Positions 33,935 through 42,729 of a DNA stretch of 64,000 nucleotides are shown here, in pieces; positions within the stretch are counted from its first letter, which is position 1; every line of letters begins with the position of its first letter. The notes below the pieces were generated by a model that was given only the letters and a program-made list of their open reading frames with translations, was not told the DNA's origin and made no database searches. The stretch is from SVEL01 sp045123575 (GTDB taxonomy: Bacteria > Bacillota > Clostridia > Lachnospirales > Lachnospiraceae). The stretch is from contig JBGVKG010000015.1 of assembly GCA_045123575.1 (NCBI GenBank), positions 1 to 64,000 of the forward strand, read 5' to 3'. The translations under genes and the position numbers were made by a program.

Positions 33935-36430
33935 ATGGCGATAGTAAAGAAATATAATCCTTCAAAAATATATCTTTCAAAAAGAATAAAGGATAAGCTG
34001 TCGTCTATTTTCGACCACAAATTAACTATAGTTGAGGCACCTATAGGCTATGGAAAGTCAACTATAGTTAAAGAATTTTTGAAAAATACCAGTAACGAGA
34101 TTGTTTGGTTTAATATTGATAGTGATGATAAGGAACAGTTTCTGTATGATTTTGCAGCAAGACTCAAAAATATAAGTAAGACTGCCGCAGAAGAACTACT
34201 AAAAGCAGGTTTTCCTAGAGACGCATATACGGCTTCGAGAGTAGCTAGTATATTAATGGATATTCCGTTTGAAAAACCGACAATAATTGTATTAGATAAT
34301 TGTCATTATATTATGGATAAAAATATTATAACCATACTAAAGGATATCGCTAACAAAAATCAGAATATATTAACACTTATATGTATATGTAAAGAAATAT
34401 ATGATAGAGATGCTATTGAATTAGCATTATATGGTAAGATCAATTATATAGAAAAGAAGGACTTTGCATTTAAAAAAGAAGAAATCGACGAATACTATAA
34501 ACAGTGCGGGGTTAAGCTGGAAAAGGCGGAACTAGATTTCTTGTTTAAATATTCGGAAGGTTGGTTGAGTGCTTTATATTTACAACTTGTTAATTTTGAG
34601 AAAACCAAAAGCTTTGAACAGTCGATTAATGCATATAGTCTAGTGGAAAAGTCTGTATGGGATGATTTGACTGTTGAGGAGCAGGAATTCTTAGTGAGTA
34701 TGAGCGTTTATCCTAAATTTACAGCACGACAGGCGGCAATTTTATCTAAAGATTGCCAGATAACAGATGAATGTAGGAAGAAATTGCTAGATAATAATGG
34801 TTTCATTATATATGATGAGAAAGAAAAAAATTATAGATTTCATCCTATGCTCAAGGAGTTTGTAAATAACGAGTTAAACAATCTGGAAACAATCTTTAAA
34901 AAGAAACTATATAGTGTAGCTGGAAACTGGTATGCAGCCAATGATAATATGTTTACAGCTATGAAATATTTTAAAGAAATAGATGATTACGAGTCTATTT
35001 TGGCACTTGACTGGTCTAAGGAGAATATCTCTGGTAAATTGACCAGGGCAAACAAAGATATGTTTATGGATGTTGTCTTAAATACATCTTATGACATAAA
35101 GAAGAAATATAAAAGAAACTATCTAGTGTTTGTATATGGATTGTTTATTTTAAATGAAAGAGCCTACTTTAAGAAAGAATGTGACTTTATCAGGGAATGT
35201 GTGCTTAGTATGGAGAACATAACCAACATAGAAAGGAATGACATTCTAGGTGAAGTAGAATTTATGTATGCCCTTTCGCATTATAATGATATTGAAAAAA
35301 TGACAGAAAGCTATAAAAAAGCTTTTGAATATCTTAAAGCACCAAGCAGATTGTTTAGAGGGAATATTACATTTAACTTTGATTGCCCTTCAGTATTGTC
35401 ACTGTTTCATCGAAAACCAGGCGACTTAAAGGCAGAACTAGATGCTTTAGATGAGATGATGCCTTATTACTATAAATTGACAGAAGGCGATTTCAAGGGT
35501 ATAGAGTCTCTTATGAGAGCAGAGGCTATGTATAACCAAGGCAATATAAAGGAAGCAATGTTACTTTGTGAAAAAGCAAAATATATGGCTGAAACAAGAG
35601 CACAGACAAATGTATATATATCTGTTTTATTACTTCAGGCAAGAATTGCTATATTTGATGCTGATTATGACACTATAAACAAATATATGAATGACATTAG
35701 AGAAATATCCTTAGAAAATAACAGATATATGCTCACGTATATGTCGGATTTGTGTCGTAGTTGTATAAGCAGTGCATTGAATGATGTAGAGAATATTTCG
35801 TATTGGTTAAAAGATAGTGCAGGTATTGAAAATAGAGCTACTATATTAAATTTAGGATATGCAAATATTTTATATGCAAATTATTTGCTTAATACAAAGG
35901 ATTATGACAAACTTTTGGCTATAGGTGAAGAGATGCTTGAAATCGCAGGTATTTTTTCAAATATAATGTACAAGATATACACATATATATTTATGGCTAT
36001 TGCAAGTTATGAATGTTCTAATACGAAGAAGGCACTTGAATATTTGGTCGAAGCTATTATATTGTCCATAGAGGATGATATAGTAATGCCTTTTGTTGAA
36101 TACTATAGTGGTTTAGAATCGCTTATGGATAGAATATACGTGCAAAAGGATATGAAAGTATATAAAACATTTATTGACAAAGTGAAAATGTTTATTAAGA
36201 AGTATAACAGAGGAATAAACAGTATAAATAAAGCATCTCGTATAGACCGCTCATATGGTTTAACCAAAAGAGAACTGGATGTTGCTAAACTTGCTGCACA
36301 AAGATATACCAATAAAGAGATAGCAGATATGTTATTTATAGCAGAGAGTACGGTTAAATCAAACCTTAAGATAATATTCAATAAGATGTCTATCAATTCA
36401 AGAAGTCAATTAAAGGACTATTTTGGATAA
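33935..36430 (+). CDS. LuxR-family regulator with MalT-type ATPase and TPR region
   Basis: An 831-aa protein from ATG 33935 (AGAGG 8 bases upstream; the frame is open back to 33893 but without a ribosome site). Domains: a STAND-type NTPase with Walker A EAPIGYGKSTIVK (about 34) and Walker B IIVLDNCHY, a winged-helix/TPR middle of about 500 residues, and a C-terminal LuxR-type HTH (about 772-828: LTKRELDVAKLAAQRYTNKE, then AESTVKSNLKIIF). MalT relatives are activated by a small ligand and ATP. The inducer is unknown. It sits 33 bases after gpsA and 86 before lysA; either could be a target, but nothing in the sequence shows it. Confidence 0.88.
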   Translation: MAIVKKYNPSKIYLSKRIKDKLSSIFDHKLTIVEAPIGYGKSTIVKEFLKNTSNEIVWFNIDSDDKEQFLYDFAARLKNISKTAAEELLKAGFPRDAYTASRVASILMDIPFEKPTIIVLDNCHYIMDKNIITILKDIANKNQNILTLICICKEIYDRDAIELALYGKINYIEKKDFAFKKEEIDEYYKQCGVKLEKAELDFLFKYSEGWLSALYLQLVNFEKTKSFEQSINAYSLVEKSVWDDLTVEEQEFLVSMSVYPKFTARQAAILSKDCQITDECRKKLLDNNGFIIYDEKEKNYRFHPMLKEFVNNELNNLETIFKKKLYSVAGNWYAANDNMFTAMKYFKEIDDYESILALDWSKENISGKLTRANKDMFMDVVLNTSYDIKKKYKRNYLVFVYGLFILNERAYFKKECDFIRECVLSMENITNIERNDILGEVEFMYALSHYNDIEKMTESYKKAFEYLKAPSRLFRGNITFNFDCPSVLSLFHRKPGDLKAELDALDEMMPYYYKLTEGDFKGIESLMRAEAMYNQGNIKEAMLLCEKAKYMAETRAQTNVYISVLLLQARIAIFDADYDTINKYMNDIREISLENNRYMLTYMSDLCRSCISSALNDVENISYWLKDSAGIENRATILNLGYANILYANYLLNTKDYDKLLAIGEEMLEIAGIFSNIMYKIYTYIFMAIASYECSNTKKALEYLVEAIILSIEDDIVMPFVEYYSGLESLMDRIYVQKDMKVYKTFIDKVKMFIKKYNRGINSINKASRIDRSYGLTKRELDVAKLAAQRYTNKEIADMLFIAESTVKSNLKIIFNKMSINSRSQLKDYFG

Positions 36431-36515
36431 AAAATATTTACTTTTTTTGTACAAGCATATATAATTTTAATATTGCTTTAATACATTACAGTTTAGAAGA
36501 TGAAGGAGTTTTATT

Positions 36516-37784
36516 ATGGGAAAGACACCATTTATTACAAAGGAACAAGTAGAAGAGATAGTTAAGACTTATCCTACACCATTCCATATATATGATGAGA
36601 AAGGTATCAGAGAGAATATGGAGAAGATGAAGAAAGCATTCTCTTGGAATAAGGGTTTTAGAGAATACTTTGCAGTAAAGGCAACACCTAATCCATTTCT
36701 TATTAATATTTTAAAGGAATATGGTTGTGGCGTAGATTGCTCGTCTATGACAGAGTTGTATATGGCAGATAAGCTTGGTTTCTCTGGCGATAAGATGGCT
36801 GATGGAATAATGTTCTCATCTAATGCTACACCAGCAGAGGAGTTTGTGTATGCGAAGAAGCTTGGAGCCATCATTAACCTTGATGACTTTACACATATTG
36901 AGTTTCTGGAGAAGACGGCAGGCATTCCAGAGAAGATTTGTTGTAGATTTAATCCAGGTGGAATGTTTAAGATAAGCACAACAATAATGGATAATCCAGG
37001 TGATGCCAAGTATGGTATGACTAAGGAACAGTTATTTGAGGCGTACAAAATATTGAAAGAAAAGGGTGTGAAGGAGTTTGGTATTCACGCATTTCTTGCC
37101 AGCAATACAGTGACAAATGACTATTATCCAACATTGGCGAAGGTGCTTTTTGAGGTGGCAGTTGAGCTTAAGGAGCAGGTTGGTGTAGAACTATCATTTA
37201 TTAACCTGTCAGGTGGTGTTGGTATACCATACCGTCCTGAACAGGAGCCAAACGATATTATTGCAATCGGTGAAGGTGTCCATAAGGTATTTGACGAAGT
37301 GCTTGTACCAGCTGGACTTGGAGATATAGCAATCTATACAGAACTTGGTAGATTTATGATGGGACCTTATGGAGCATTGGTAACAAAGGCTGTTCATGAG
37401 AAGCACATTTATAAGGAATATATAGGATGTGATGCATGTGCATGTAACCTTATGAGACCAGCTATGTATGGAGCTTATCATCATATAACAGTATTAGGTA
37501 AAGAGAATGAGCCTTGCGAAAATCTGTATGATATAACAGGTTCATTATGTGAGAATAATGATAAATTTGCCATAGATAGAAAGCTTCCAAAGATTGATAT
37601 GGGTGACTATCTGTATATACATGATACAGGAGCACATGGATTTGCTATGGGCTATAACTATAATGGTAAGCTATGGTCTGCAGAACTTCTTCTTAAAGAA
37701 GATGGAAATGTACAGATGATAAGAAGAGCACAGACTATAGATGACTATTTGGCTACATTTGATTTTTGCGATATACTCAAGTAA
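36516..37784 (+). CDS. lysA: diaminopimelate decarboxylase-type PLP enzyme
   Basis: A 422-aa fold-III PLP decarboxylase. Motifs: TPFHIYDEKGIRENM at the N-terminus, the PLP lysine in YFAVKATPNPFL (about 54), LGGGVG-like LSGGVGIPYRPE and the specificity-helix region of ELGRFMMGPYG, with CDACACNLMRPAMYG near the C-terminal active-site Cys. The last step of lysine synthesis is the likely role; the sequence departs from classical LysA, so a related decarboxylase activity is possible. AAGGAG precedes the ATG. Confidence 0.85.
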   Translation: MGKTPFITKEQVEEIVKTYPTPFHIYDEKGIRENMEKMKKAFSWNKGFREYFAVKATPNPFLINILKEYGCGVDCSSMTELYMADKLGFSGDKMADGIMFSSNATPAEEFVYAKKLGAIINLDDFTHIEFLEKTAGIPEKICCRFNPGGMFKISTTIMDNPGDAKYGMTKEQLFEAYKILKEKGVKEFGIHAFLASNTVTNDYYPTLAKVLFEVAVELKEQVGVELSFINLSGGVGIPYRPEQEPNDIIAIGEGVHKVFDEVLVPAGLGDIAIYTELGRFMMGPYGALVTKAVHEKHIYKEYIGCDACACNLMRPAMYGAYHHITVLGKENEPCENLYDITGSLCENNDKFAIDRKLPKIDMGDYLYIHDTGAHGFAMGYNYNGKLWSAELLLKEDGNVQMIRRAQTIDDYLATFDFCDILK

Positions 37785-37832
37785 GTATAAGCGACAATAT
37801 GTTATAAAATTATAGAAGGTGTTTAACGTCGT

Positions 37833-39236
37833 ATGAGAGATTTAGCTAATGATATATCAAAAGGAAATAATCTTGAGGTGAACTTATCAAAGTTCTCTAA
37901 AGAGATGATGTCTGTATATTATAAGTATGCGTCTGTTCGTCTTGCTATGAACTACTACACATACAACGAAATATTGACAGAGAGAGAATTAAATAACGAA
38001 ACTGCAGGAAAGGAGCATCTTAGAAAACTGGTATTATCATTTATGTACATTATAGAGAATGTTATAAATAACCAGTTAGTAGGTGTAGAACTTGAAAAGG
38101 CTGTAAAGAGTGTAGATGATATCAGAAATAGTATAATTGATACTATGAAGGGATTGACATCTCTTGTAGATGTATTCAACATATATGAATATGTTCTAAA
38201 TAGAGTTGAGTATCGTTTTAAGGATTCGTCACATATAGATATAAAGAGTGATGAAGATTTCACCAGAGATCTCATGAGATATCTATTGGCTACAGATGAT
38301 AGAGTAGTTATAAATGCAAATATATCAGAAGCAGTTAGACAGTTACCATTTCGTATGACTAAGAATCGTTTCTTTGAGTTACTTAAGGAAGGAATGCGAG
38401 TATATAAGGATAGTGAGAAGTCTAGCGTAGATGATTTCATATATATGCTAACATCATCAGCTATGGTATATACTGACGATAATGCAAAACATGTGTCAGA
38501 AGATATCAATACAATTATTAAGGCATTTGAGGAAACAGACTTCACAAACATAGACGAGGATGCGTATAACGACTTGTCTGATAAGTTGAATTTTGCGGTT
38601 AATTATGTTCAAAGAACTGTTGATGACTATATGCTTTTATCTGAGCTTATAAATGATGTATATGCAATGCTTTTATGTGCGCCTTATGCAGACACAAACT
38701 GCGAGGAGAGAGAAATCCTTGTAAGTATCATAAAGAATAAGGATGATGATAGTGTTGAAGAAGCACTTGTTAGATTAGAGGGTAAGCAGGAGAAACTTAG
38801 CGGTATATTTACAAAGTGTGAGTATATTATAGATGAAGTGCTTGACAGATATATGTCAGATGCAGAAAGTTTAATGTTAGGTGCGCAGTATCATTCACTT
38901 AAGAGAATAAGTATATTAGAATCAGGAAGCCAGTTTGTTGAATTCGACAGAGAGGTTGACCATGATATTGCAGGTGATGAGTACATAGATGTTAAGTACA
39001 ATCAGGTCGTAGCCGATCTCAAAGATTTTTTTGCATCACATCACAAGCTAGTAAATAGAGCAGTTATGGCTAATGTATTGTCATCACTTCCAGTATTCTT
39101 CAATAATGTAGAAGAAATACAGAATTATGTATATAGTAGTATAAATGGATGCACTGATGTGGCTGAAAAGACAGCATGCATTGAGATATTTGCCACTATG
39201 ATGGAGGAAGACGGTTTTGATATTGTTTCACAGTAA
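37833..39236 (+). CDS. conserved hypothetical protein, mostly helical
   Basis: I do not recognise this 467-aa protein with confidence; from memory it may be one of the Lachnospiraceae DUF6179 proteins (unverified). It is acidic, soluble-looking and nearly all helical, without signal peptide, membrane segment or nucleotide-binding motif. Its 3' end contains the ribosome site (GGAGG 39203-39207) and start of the next gene, so the two are translationally coupled and probably work together. GAAGGTG lies before its ATG. No clue on pathway from the neighbours lysA and a DUF2953 protein. Confidence 0.7.
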   Translation: MRDLANDISKGNNLEVNLSKFSKEMMSVYYKYASVRLAMNYYTYNEILTERELNNETAGKEHLRKLVLSFMYIIENVINNQLVGVELEKAVKSVDDIRNSIIDTMKGLTSLVDVFNIYEYVLNRVEYRFKDSSHIDIKSDEDFTRDLMRYLLATDDRVVINANISEAVRQLPFRMTKNRFFELLKEGMRVYKDSEKSSVDDFIYMLTSSAMVYTDDNAKHVSEDINTIIKAFEETDFTNIDEDAYNDLSDKLNFAVNYVQRTVDDYMLLSELINDVYAMLLCAPYADTNCEEREILVSIIKNKDDDSVEEALVRLEGKQEKLSGIFTKCEYIIDEVLDRYMSDAESLMLGAQYHSLKRISILESGSQFVEFDREVDHDIAGDEYIDVKYNQVVADLKDFFASHHKLVNRAVMANVLSSLPVFFNNVEEIQNYVYSSINGCTDVAEKTACIEIFATMMEEDGFDIVSQ

Positions 39237-39525
39237 TCTGTATGTAGCAAGTGAACTTGCTGCAGAACAGAAGAAAGTAATAAAAAAACTGAAACAGGGT
39301 AAACTCCAAATGGGAGTATATGTTATAGCTATCCCCGTTGGAGAACAGGATATGTTAGAAATATATCCTTCCTATGTCCTTTTGCAGGAGGCATATAAGC
39401 ATATGGATATACAGGTGGTAGGCTTGGCAGGTAGCCAGTCGTCTGCTTATGAGGTGTTAAAACGTATGACAGATGATTGTATTAATGCAACAGGTGGAGC
39501 TAATATAAGACAGTATTTTAGTTGA
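39217..39525 (+). CDS. small conserved protein coupled to the upstream unknown gene
   Basis: A 102-aa soluble protein starting at TTG 39217, 9 bases after a GGAGG inside the upstream gene; the genes overlap by 20 bases. It has alternating strands and helices (LQMGVYVIAIPVGEQDM, then QVVGLAGSQSSAYEVLKRMT) and no known catalytic motif. Function unknown. Confidence 0.7.
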   Translation: MILFHSNLYVASELAAEQKKVIKKLKQGKLQMGVYVIAIPVGEQDMLEIYPSYVLLQEAYKHMDIQVVGLAGSQSSAYEVLKRMTDDCINATGGANIRQYFS

Positions 39526-39543
39526 TAGCAGAAAGGAAAGGTA

Positions 39544-40449
39544 ATGTTAGGCGTTATTTTGACTATATTAAAAATACTAGGCATTATACTTCTAGTTATC
39601 TTAGGACTTATCTTACTGCTTGCGCTTATAGTGCTGCTTGTGCCTATTAGATATAGGTCAAAGGGATATGTCGAAAAGACAGATGCCGGCATACGAGATG
39701 ATGTAGTTGTTAGAGTTACATGGCTTTTACACATAGTATCTGTTAGGTTTAATCTTAAAGATAATGAAAGTGACTTGTCTATAAGAATATTTGGAAAAGA
39801 ACTTAATAAGAATGAACAGGAAAAAGTTCAATCAACTAAAAAACAAGCTGATAATGATAGTGGTGCTGTAACAAATGAAGATGTAGAGCTTAAAAAAACT
39901 TTACAGATAGATAAAAAAATGGAGCAAACAGCCACTACACAGATTGAACAACTACAAGATAATAAGGAAACTGCAGAAGAGTTAAAAGAAGAAAAGCCTA
40001 AAAAGTCATTTAAGCAGAAGATATTGGATATACTTGACAAGATAAAAAATATATGTGACAAGATAAAAAATATTAATGCTGCTAAGGATGCTTTTATAGA
40101 ATATTTAAAGAAGGAAGAGTCAAAGCTAGCTATAAGAGAGATAAAGAGTGTTATCTTTAAAGCTATAAAACACATACTTCCTCGTAAATTTAAGGCAGAT
40201 GTATGGTTTGGCTTCAATGACCCAGCTACTACAGGAAAGGTTCTTGGCGGATTAAGTATATTTTATGGAATATATGGGAAAAAGTTAAATCTAAATCCTA
40301 ATTTTGAAAAAGAAGAATTAAAGCTAAGATATGAGCTTAAGGGCAGAATAAGAGTGTTTAGTTTACTTATGGCTGCATTTAAGATATATAGAAACAAATG
40401 GATTAAAGAGTTTATTACGTTTTCTAAAGAAACGATTAGCAAGGTATAA
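39544..40449 (+). CDS. DUF2953 membrane-anchored protein
   Basis: A 301-aa protein with an N-terminal hydrophobic segment (about 3-33), a beta-rich part ending LVPIRYRSKGYVEK, a long charged Glu/Lys linker (about 95-200), and the DUF2953 core with KADVWFGFNDPATTGKVLGG. It lies 27 bases before a GerW-like gene, the same pairing as ytfI-ytfJ in B. subtilis, so a sporulation role is likely. Confidence 0.85.
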   Translation: MLGVILTILKILGIILLVILGLILLLALIVLLVPIRYRSKGYVEKTDAGIRDDVVVRVTWLLHIVSVRFNLKDNESDLSIRIFGKELNKNEQEKVQSTKKQADNDSGAVTNEDVELKKTLQIDKKMEQTATTQIEQLQDNKETAEELKEEKPKKSFKQKILDILDKIKNICDKIKNINAAKDAFIEYLKKEESKLAIREIKSVIFKAIKHILPRKFKADVWFGFNDPATTGKVLGGLSIFYGIYGKKLNLNPNFEKEELKLRYELKGRIRVFSLLMAAFKIYRNKWIKEFITFSKETISKV

Positions 40450-40476
40450 GACCATTTAGGTTAAAGGAGGATTTTT

Positions 40477-40884
40477 ATGTCAGAGTTAAACACATTTAGT
40501 AACACAGTAGATTCATTATTCGATGGAATGTCAAAATTTATGACAACAAAAACAGTTGTGGGAGAGCCTATTCAGGTAGGCGATACAACTATATTACCAT
40601 TGTGCGATGTATCTTTTGGAATGGGAGCAGGTGCAAGTGGAGATGGTGGAAAGACTACTTCTGGCGGTGGTATGGGAGGAAAAATGTCACCATCAGCAGT
40701 GTTGGTTATAAATAATGGTATGAGCCGTATAGTGAATATCAAGAATCAGGATACAGTAACTAAGCTAGTAGATATGCTTCCTGATATAATCAACAGATTT
40801 TCAGCAATGATAAAGAAGGATTCAAAGACAGATTTGACTGATGAAGAGATAGTAGAGGTAGCGAAGGATAGCGTAGAAAACTAG
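40477..40884 (+). CDS. gerW: GerW (YtfJ) family sporulation protein
   Basis: A 135-aa protein with the YtfJ pattern VVGEPIQVGDTTILPLCDVS, a glycine-rich central stretch (GMGAGASGDGGKTTSGGGMG) and SPSAVLVINNG. GerW is a forespore protein needed for germination in B. subtilis. AAAGGAGG precedes the ATG. The SASP gene at 52.5 kb also supports a spore-forming lineage. Confidence 0.92.
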   Translation: MSELNTFSNTVDSLFDGMSKFMTTKTVVGEPIQVGDTTILPLCDVSFGMGAGASGDGGKTTSGGGMGGKMSPSAVLVINNGMSRIVNIKNQDTVTKLVDMLPDIINRFSAMIKKDSKTDLTDEEIVEVAKDSVEN

Positions 40885-40997
40885 TAGGTTATCTTTATTA
40901 AAACTTGTAAATTTGCGATAAAATAGTACTAGAGAAAGAATAAAAGAGATGTGGTTGCATAGTATAATAAAAAGACCATGTGGTCGTTAGGAATATT

Positions 40998-41141
40998 ATG
41001 CGAAGATTGTGTGGATTCATCCTATTTTGGCTGGCAGTAGGTATGGCTATAGGCTTGTACCTTCAATCTAGCTTCTGGATAATTATAATTATTATATTGA
41101 TGCTTATATGTGGGTACAATCTCTTTTGTGGAGGCAGATAA
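40998..41141 (+). CDS. 47-aa small membrane protein before metF
   Basis: ATG 40998, with TTAGGAA upstream, opens a 47-codon frame ending in TAA 41139-41141, directly touching the metF start. The peptide has two hydrophobic segments (LCGFILFWLAVGMAIGLYL and the following isoleucine-rich one) and a short CysGlyGlyArg end. The last codons contain the GGAGG that serves metF, so the two genes are coupled. I recall similar tiny proteins next to GerW genes in Clostridia. Function unknown. Confidence 0.65.
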   Translation: MRRLCGFILFWLAVGMAIGLYLQSSFWIIIIIILMLICGYNLFCGGR

Positions 41142-42011
41142 ATGAAGATTTCATCAATGTTTGGACAGGGAAAAACAGTATTTTCTTTTGAGATATTCCC
41201 TCCAAAGAAGACAAGTAGTGTAGAAACTATATATAACACACTGGAGGAGCTTAAGGACTTAAATCCAGCTTTTATCAGTGTTACATATGGTGCTGGTGGT
41301 ACGATGACAGAGGCTGGGCATTCAAAAACTTGCGAAATTGCTTCTATCATAAAAAATAAATATAATGTAACACCTGTTGCACATCTTACTTGTGTTAATT
41401 CTACAAAGGATCAGGTTGAAGCAGAGCTTAACGCGTTAAAGGCAAATGGTATAGAAAATATATTGGCGCTTAGAGGAGATATTAACCCTGATGTACCAAG
41501 ATGTTATGATTTTGCTTACGCATCAGATCTTATAAAGTTTATCAAAGAGCGAGGAGATTTCCATATTTCAGCAGCATGCTATCCAGAGGGACATGCTGAT
41601 GCAAAGAGTAAGGTAGATGATATATTAAATCTAAAGAAGAAGGTGGACGCAGGTGCGACACATCTTATGTCACAGCTATTCTTTGATAATGCACATTTCT
41701 ATGAATTTATGGAAAAAGCTAGAATAGCTGGTGTTAACGTACCGATAGAGGCTGGTATAATGCCAGTTACAAACAAGAATCAGATAGAGCGAATGGTTAC
41801 AATGTGTGGAGCTAGCTTGCCACAGAAGTTTGTAAAGGTAATGCAGAAGTTTGAACATAATCCAGAGGCACTTAGAGATGCCGGTATAGCTTATGCAATA
41901 GACCAGATAGTTGACCTTATATCCAATGGCGTAGATGGAATCCACTTGTATACAATGAATAACCCTTACATAGCTAGAAAGATATCTGAGGCTATAGGAA
42001 ATCTGTTATAA
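41142..42011 (+). CDS. metF: methylenetetrahydrofolate reductase
   Basis: Reduces 5,10-methylene-THF to 5-methyl-THF, the methyl donor of MetH. The 289-aa TIM-barrel flavoprotein shows FSFEIFPPKKTSS, FISVTYGAGGT, ILALRGDIN and ISAACYPEGHAD. It is the first of three genes ending in metH, with 8 and 26 base gaps. No S-box or cobalamin riboswitch is seen upstream. Confidence 0.96.
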   Translation: MKISSMFGQGKTVFSFEIFPPKKTSSVETIYNTLEELKDLNPAFISVTYGAGGTMTEAGHSKTCEIASIIKNKYNVTPVAHLTCVNSTKDQVEAELNALKANGIENILALRGDINPDVPRCYDFAYASDLIKFIKERGDFHISAACYPEGHADAKSKVDDILNLKKKVDAGATHLMSQLFFDNAHFYEFMEKARIAGVNVPIEAGIMPVTNKNQIERMVTMCGASLPQKFVKVMQKFEHNPEALRDAGIAYAIDQIVDLISNGVDGIHLYTMNNPYIARKISEAIGNLL

Positions 42012-42019
42012 ATAAAAAT

Positions 42020-42703
42020 ATGGTAAGAAAAAATGTACAGCTTGGAAAACTAAATAGAAGTGAGCTACATAGATACCTTGGTTACAAGAATACTCCGGAC
42101 GATATTGTTCGGGGTATTATTGATGAATGTGAAGAAAAGATTATATCGAGTGTAAGACCCGCATATATATGGGATTACTTTGATATAGAAGATAAGTCCA
42201 TAGGTATGAGTGTAGAAGGAACAGAGCTCTTGTTAAAAGGTGAGTCCATTAGAAAGCATCTAGCAGGGTGTCACAGGGCTGTATTACTGTGTGCTACATT
42301 AGGTGTAGAGGCAGACAGACTTATAAGGCAGACAGAGATTAGAGATATGGCTAAGGCGCTTATAATGGATACAACTGCATCTGTTGCAATAGAACAGATA
42401 TGTGATAAGGCAGAGCAAGACATAAAGGAATGCTTTTCAGATTGCTATATGACATATAGATTCGGAGTAGGTTATGGTGATTTGTCGTTGAACCACGAGC
42501 ATTTGATGTTGGATATATTAAATGCAGGTAAGAATATAGGATTGTATAGTAATGAATCAGATATACTTACACCGAGAAAATCTGTTGTATGCGTAATAGG
42601 TTTAAGTGATAAACCATTAAAAAAAGGTCAAAAAGGCTGTGCAACCTGCAATATGATAGACAGATGCAGTTATAGAAAACAGGGTTTAAGCTGTAGCACA
42701 TAA
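42020..42703 (+). CDS. methionine synthase activation-domain protein, stand-alone
   Basis: A 227-aa protein homologous to the C-terminal reactivation domain of cobalamin-dependent MetH (AdoMet-binding): SVRPAYIWDYFDIEDKS, a repeat of Ala/Leu helices, RFGVGYGDLSLNHEHLMLDI and a C-terminal Cys cluster CATCNMIDRC. It lies between metF and a metH that lacks this domain, so the two proteins should jointly make one functional synthase. The start has a poor ribosome site (AAATAAAAATATG context), suggesting coupling to metF. Confidence 0.88.
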   Translation: MVRKNVQLGKLNRSELHRYLGYKNTPDDIVRGIIDECEEKIISSVRPAYIWDYFDIEDKSIGMSVEGTELLLKGESIRKHLAGCHRAVLLCATLGVEADRLIRQTEIRDMAKALIMDTTASVAIEQICDKAEQDIKECFSDCYMTYRFGVGYGDLSLNHEHLMLDILNAGKNIGLYSNESDILTPRKSVVCVIGLSDKPLKKGQKGCATCNMIDRCSYRKQGLSCST

Positions 42704-42729
42704 AAGATGGGAATGGAAGGAAATACAAT

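Noticed and set aside
40885..41141. S-box or cobalamin riboswitch before metF-metH
   Set aside because: No recognisable riboswitch core; the region mostly holds a small membrane-protein gene.
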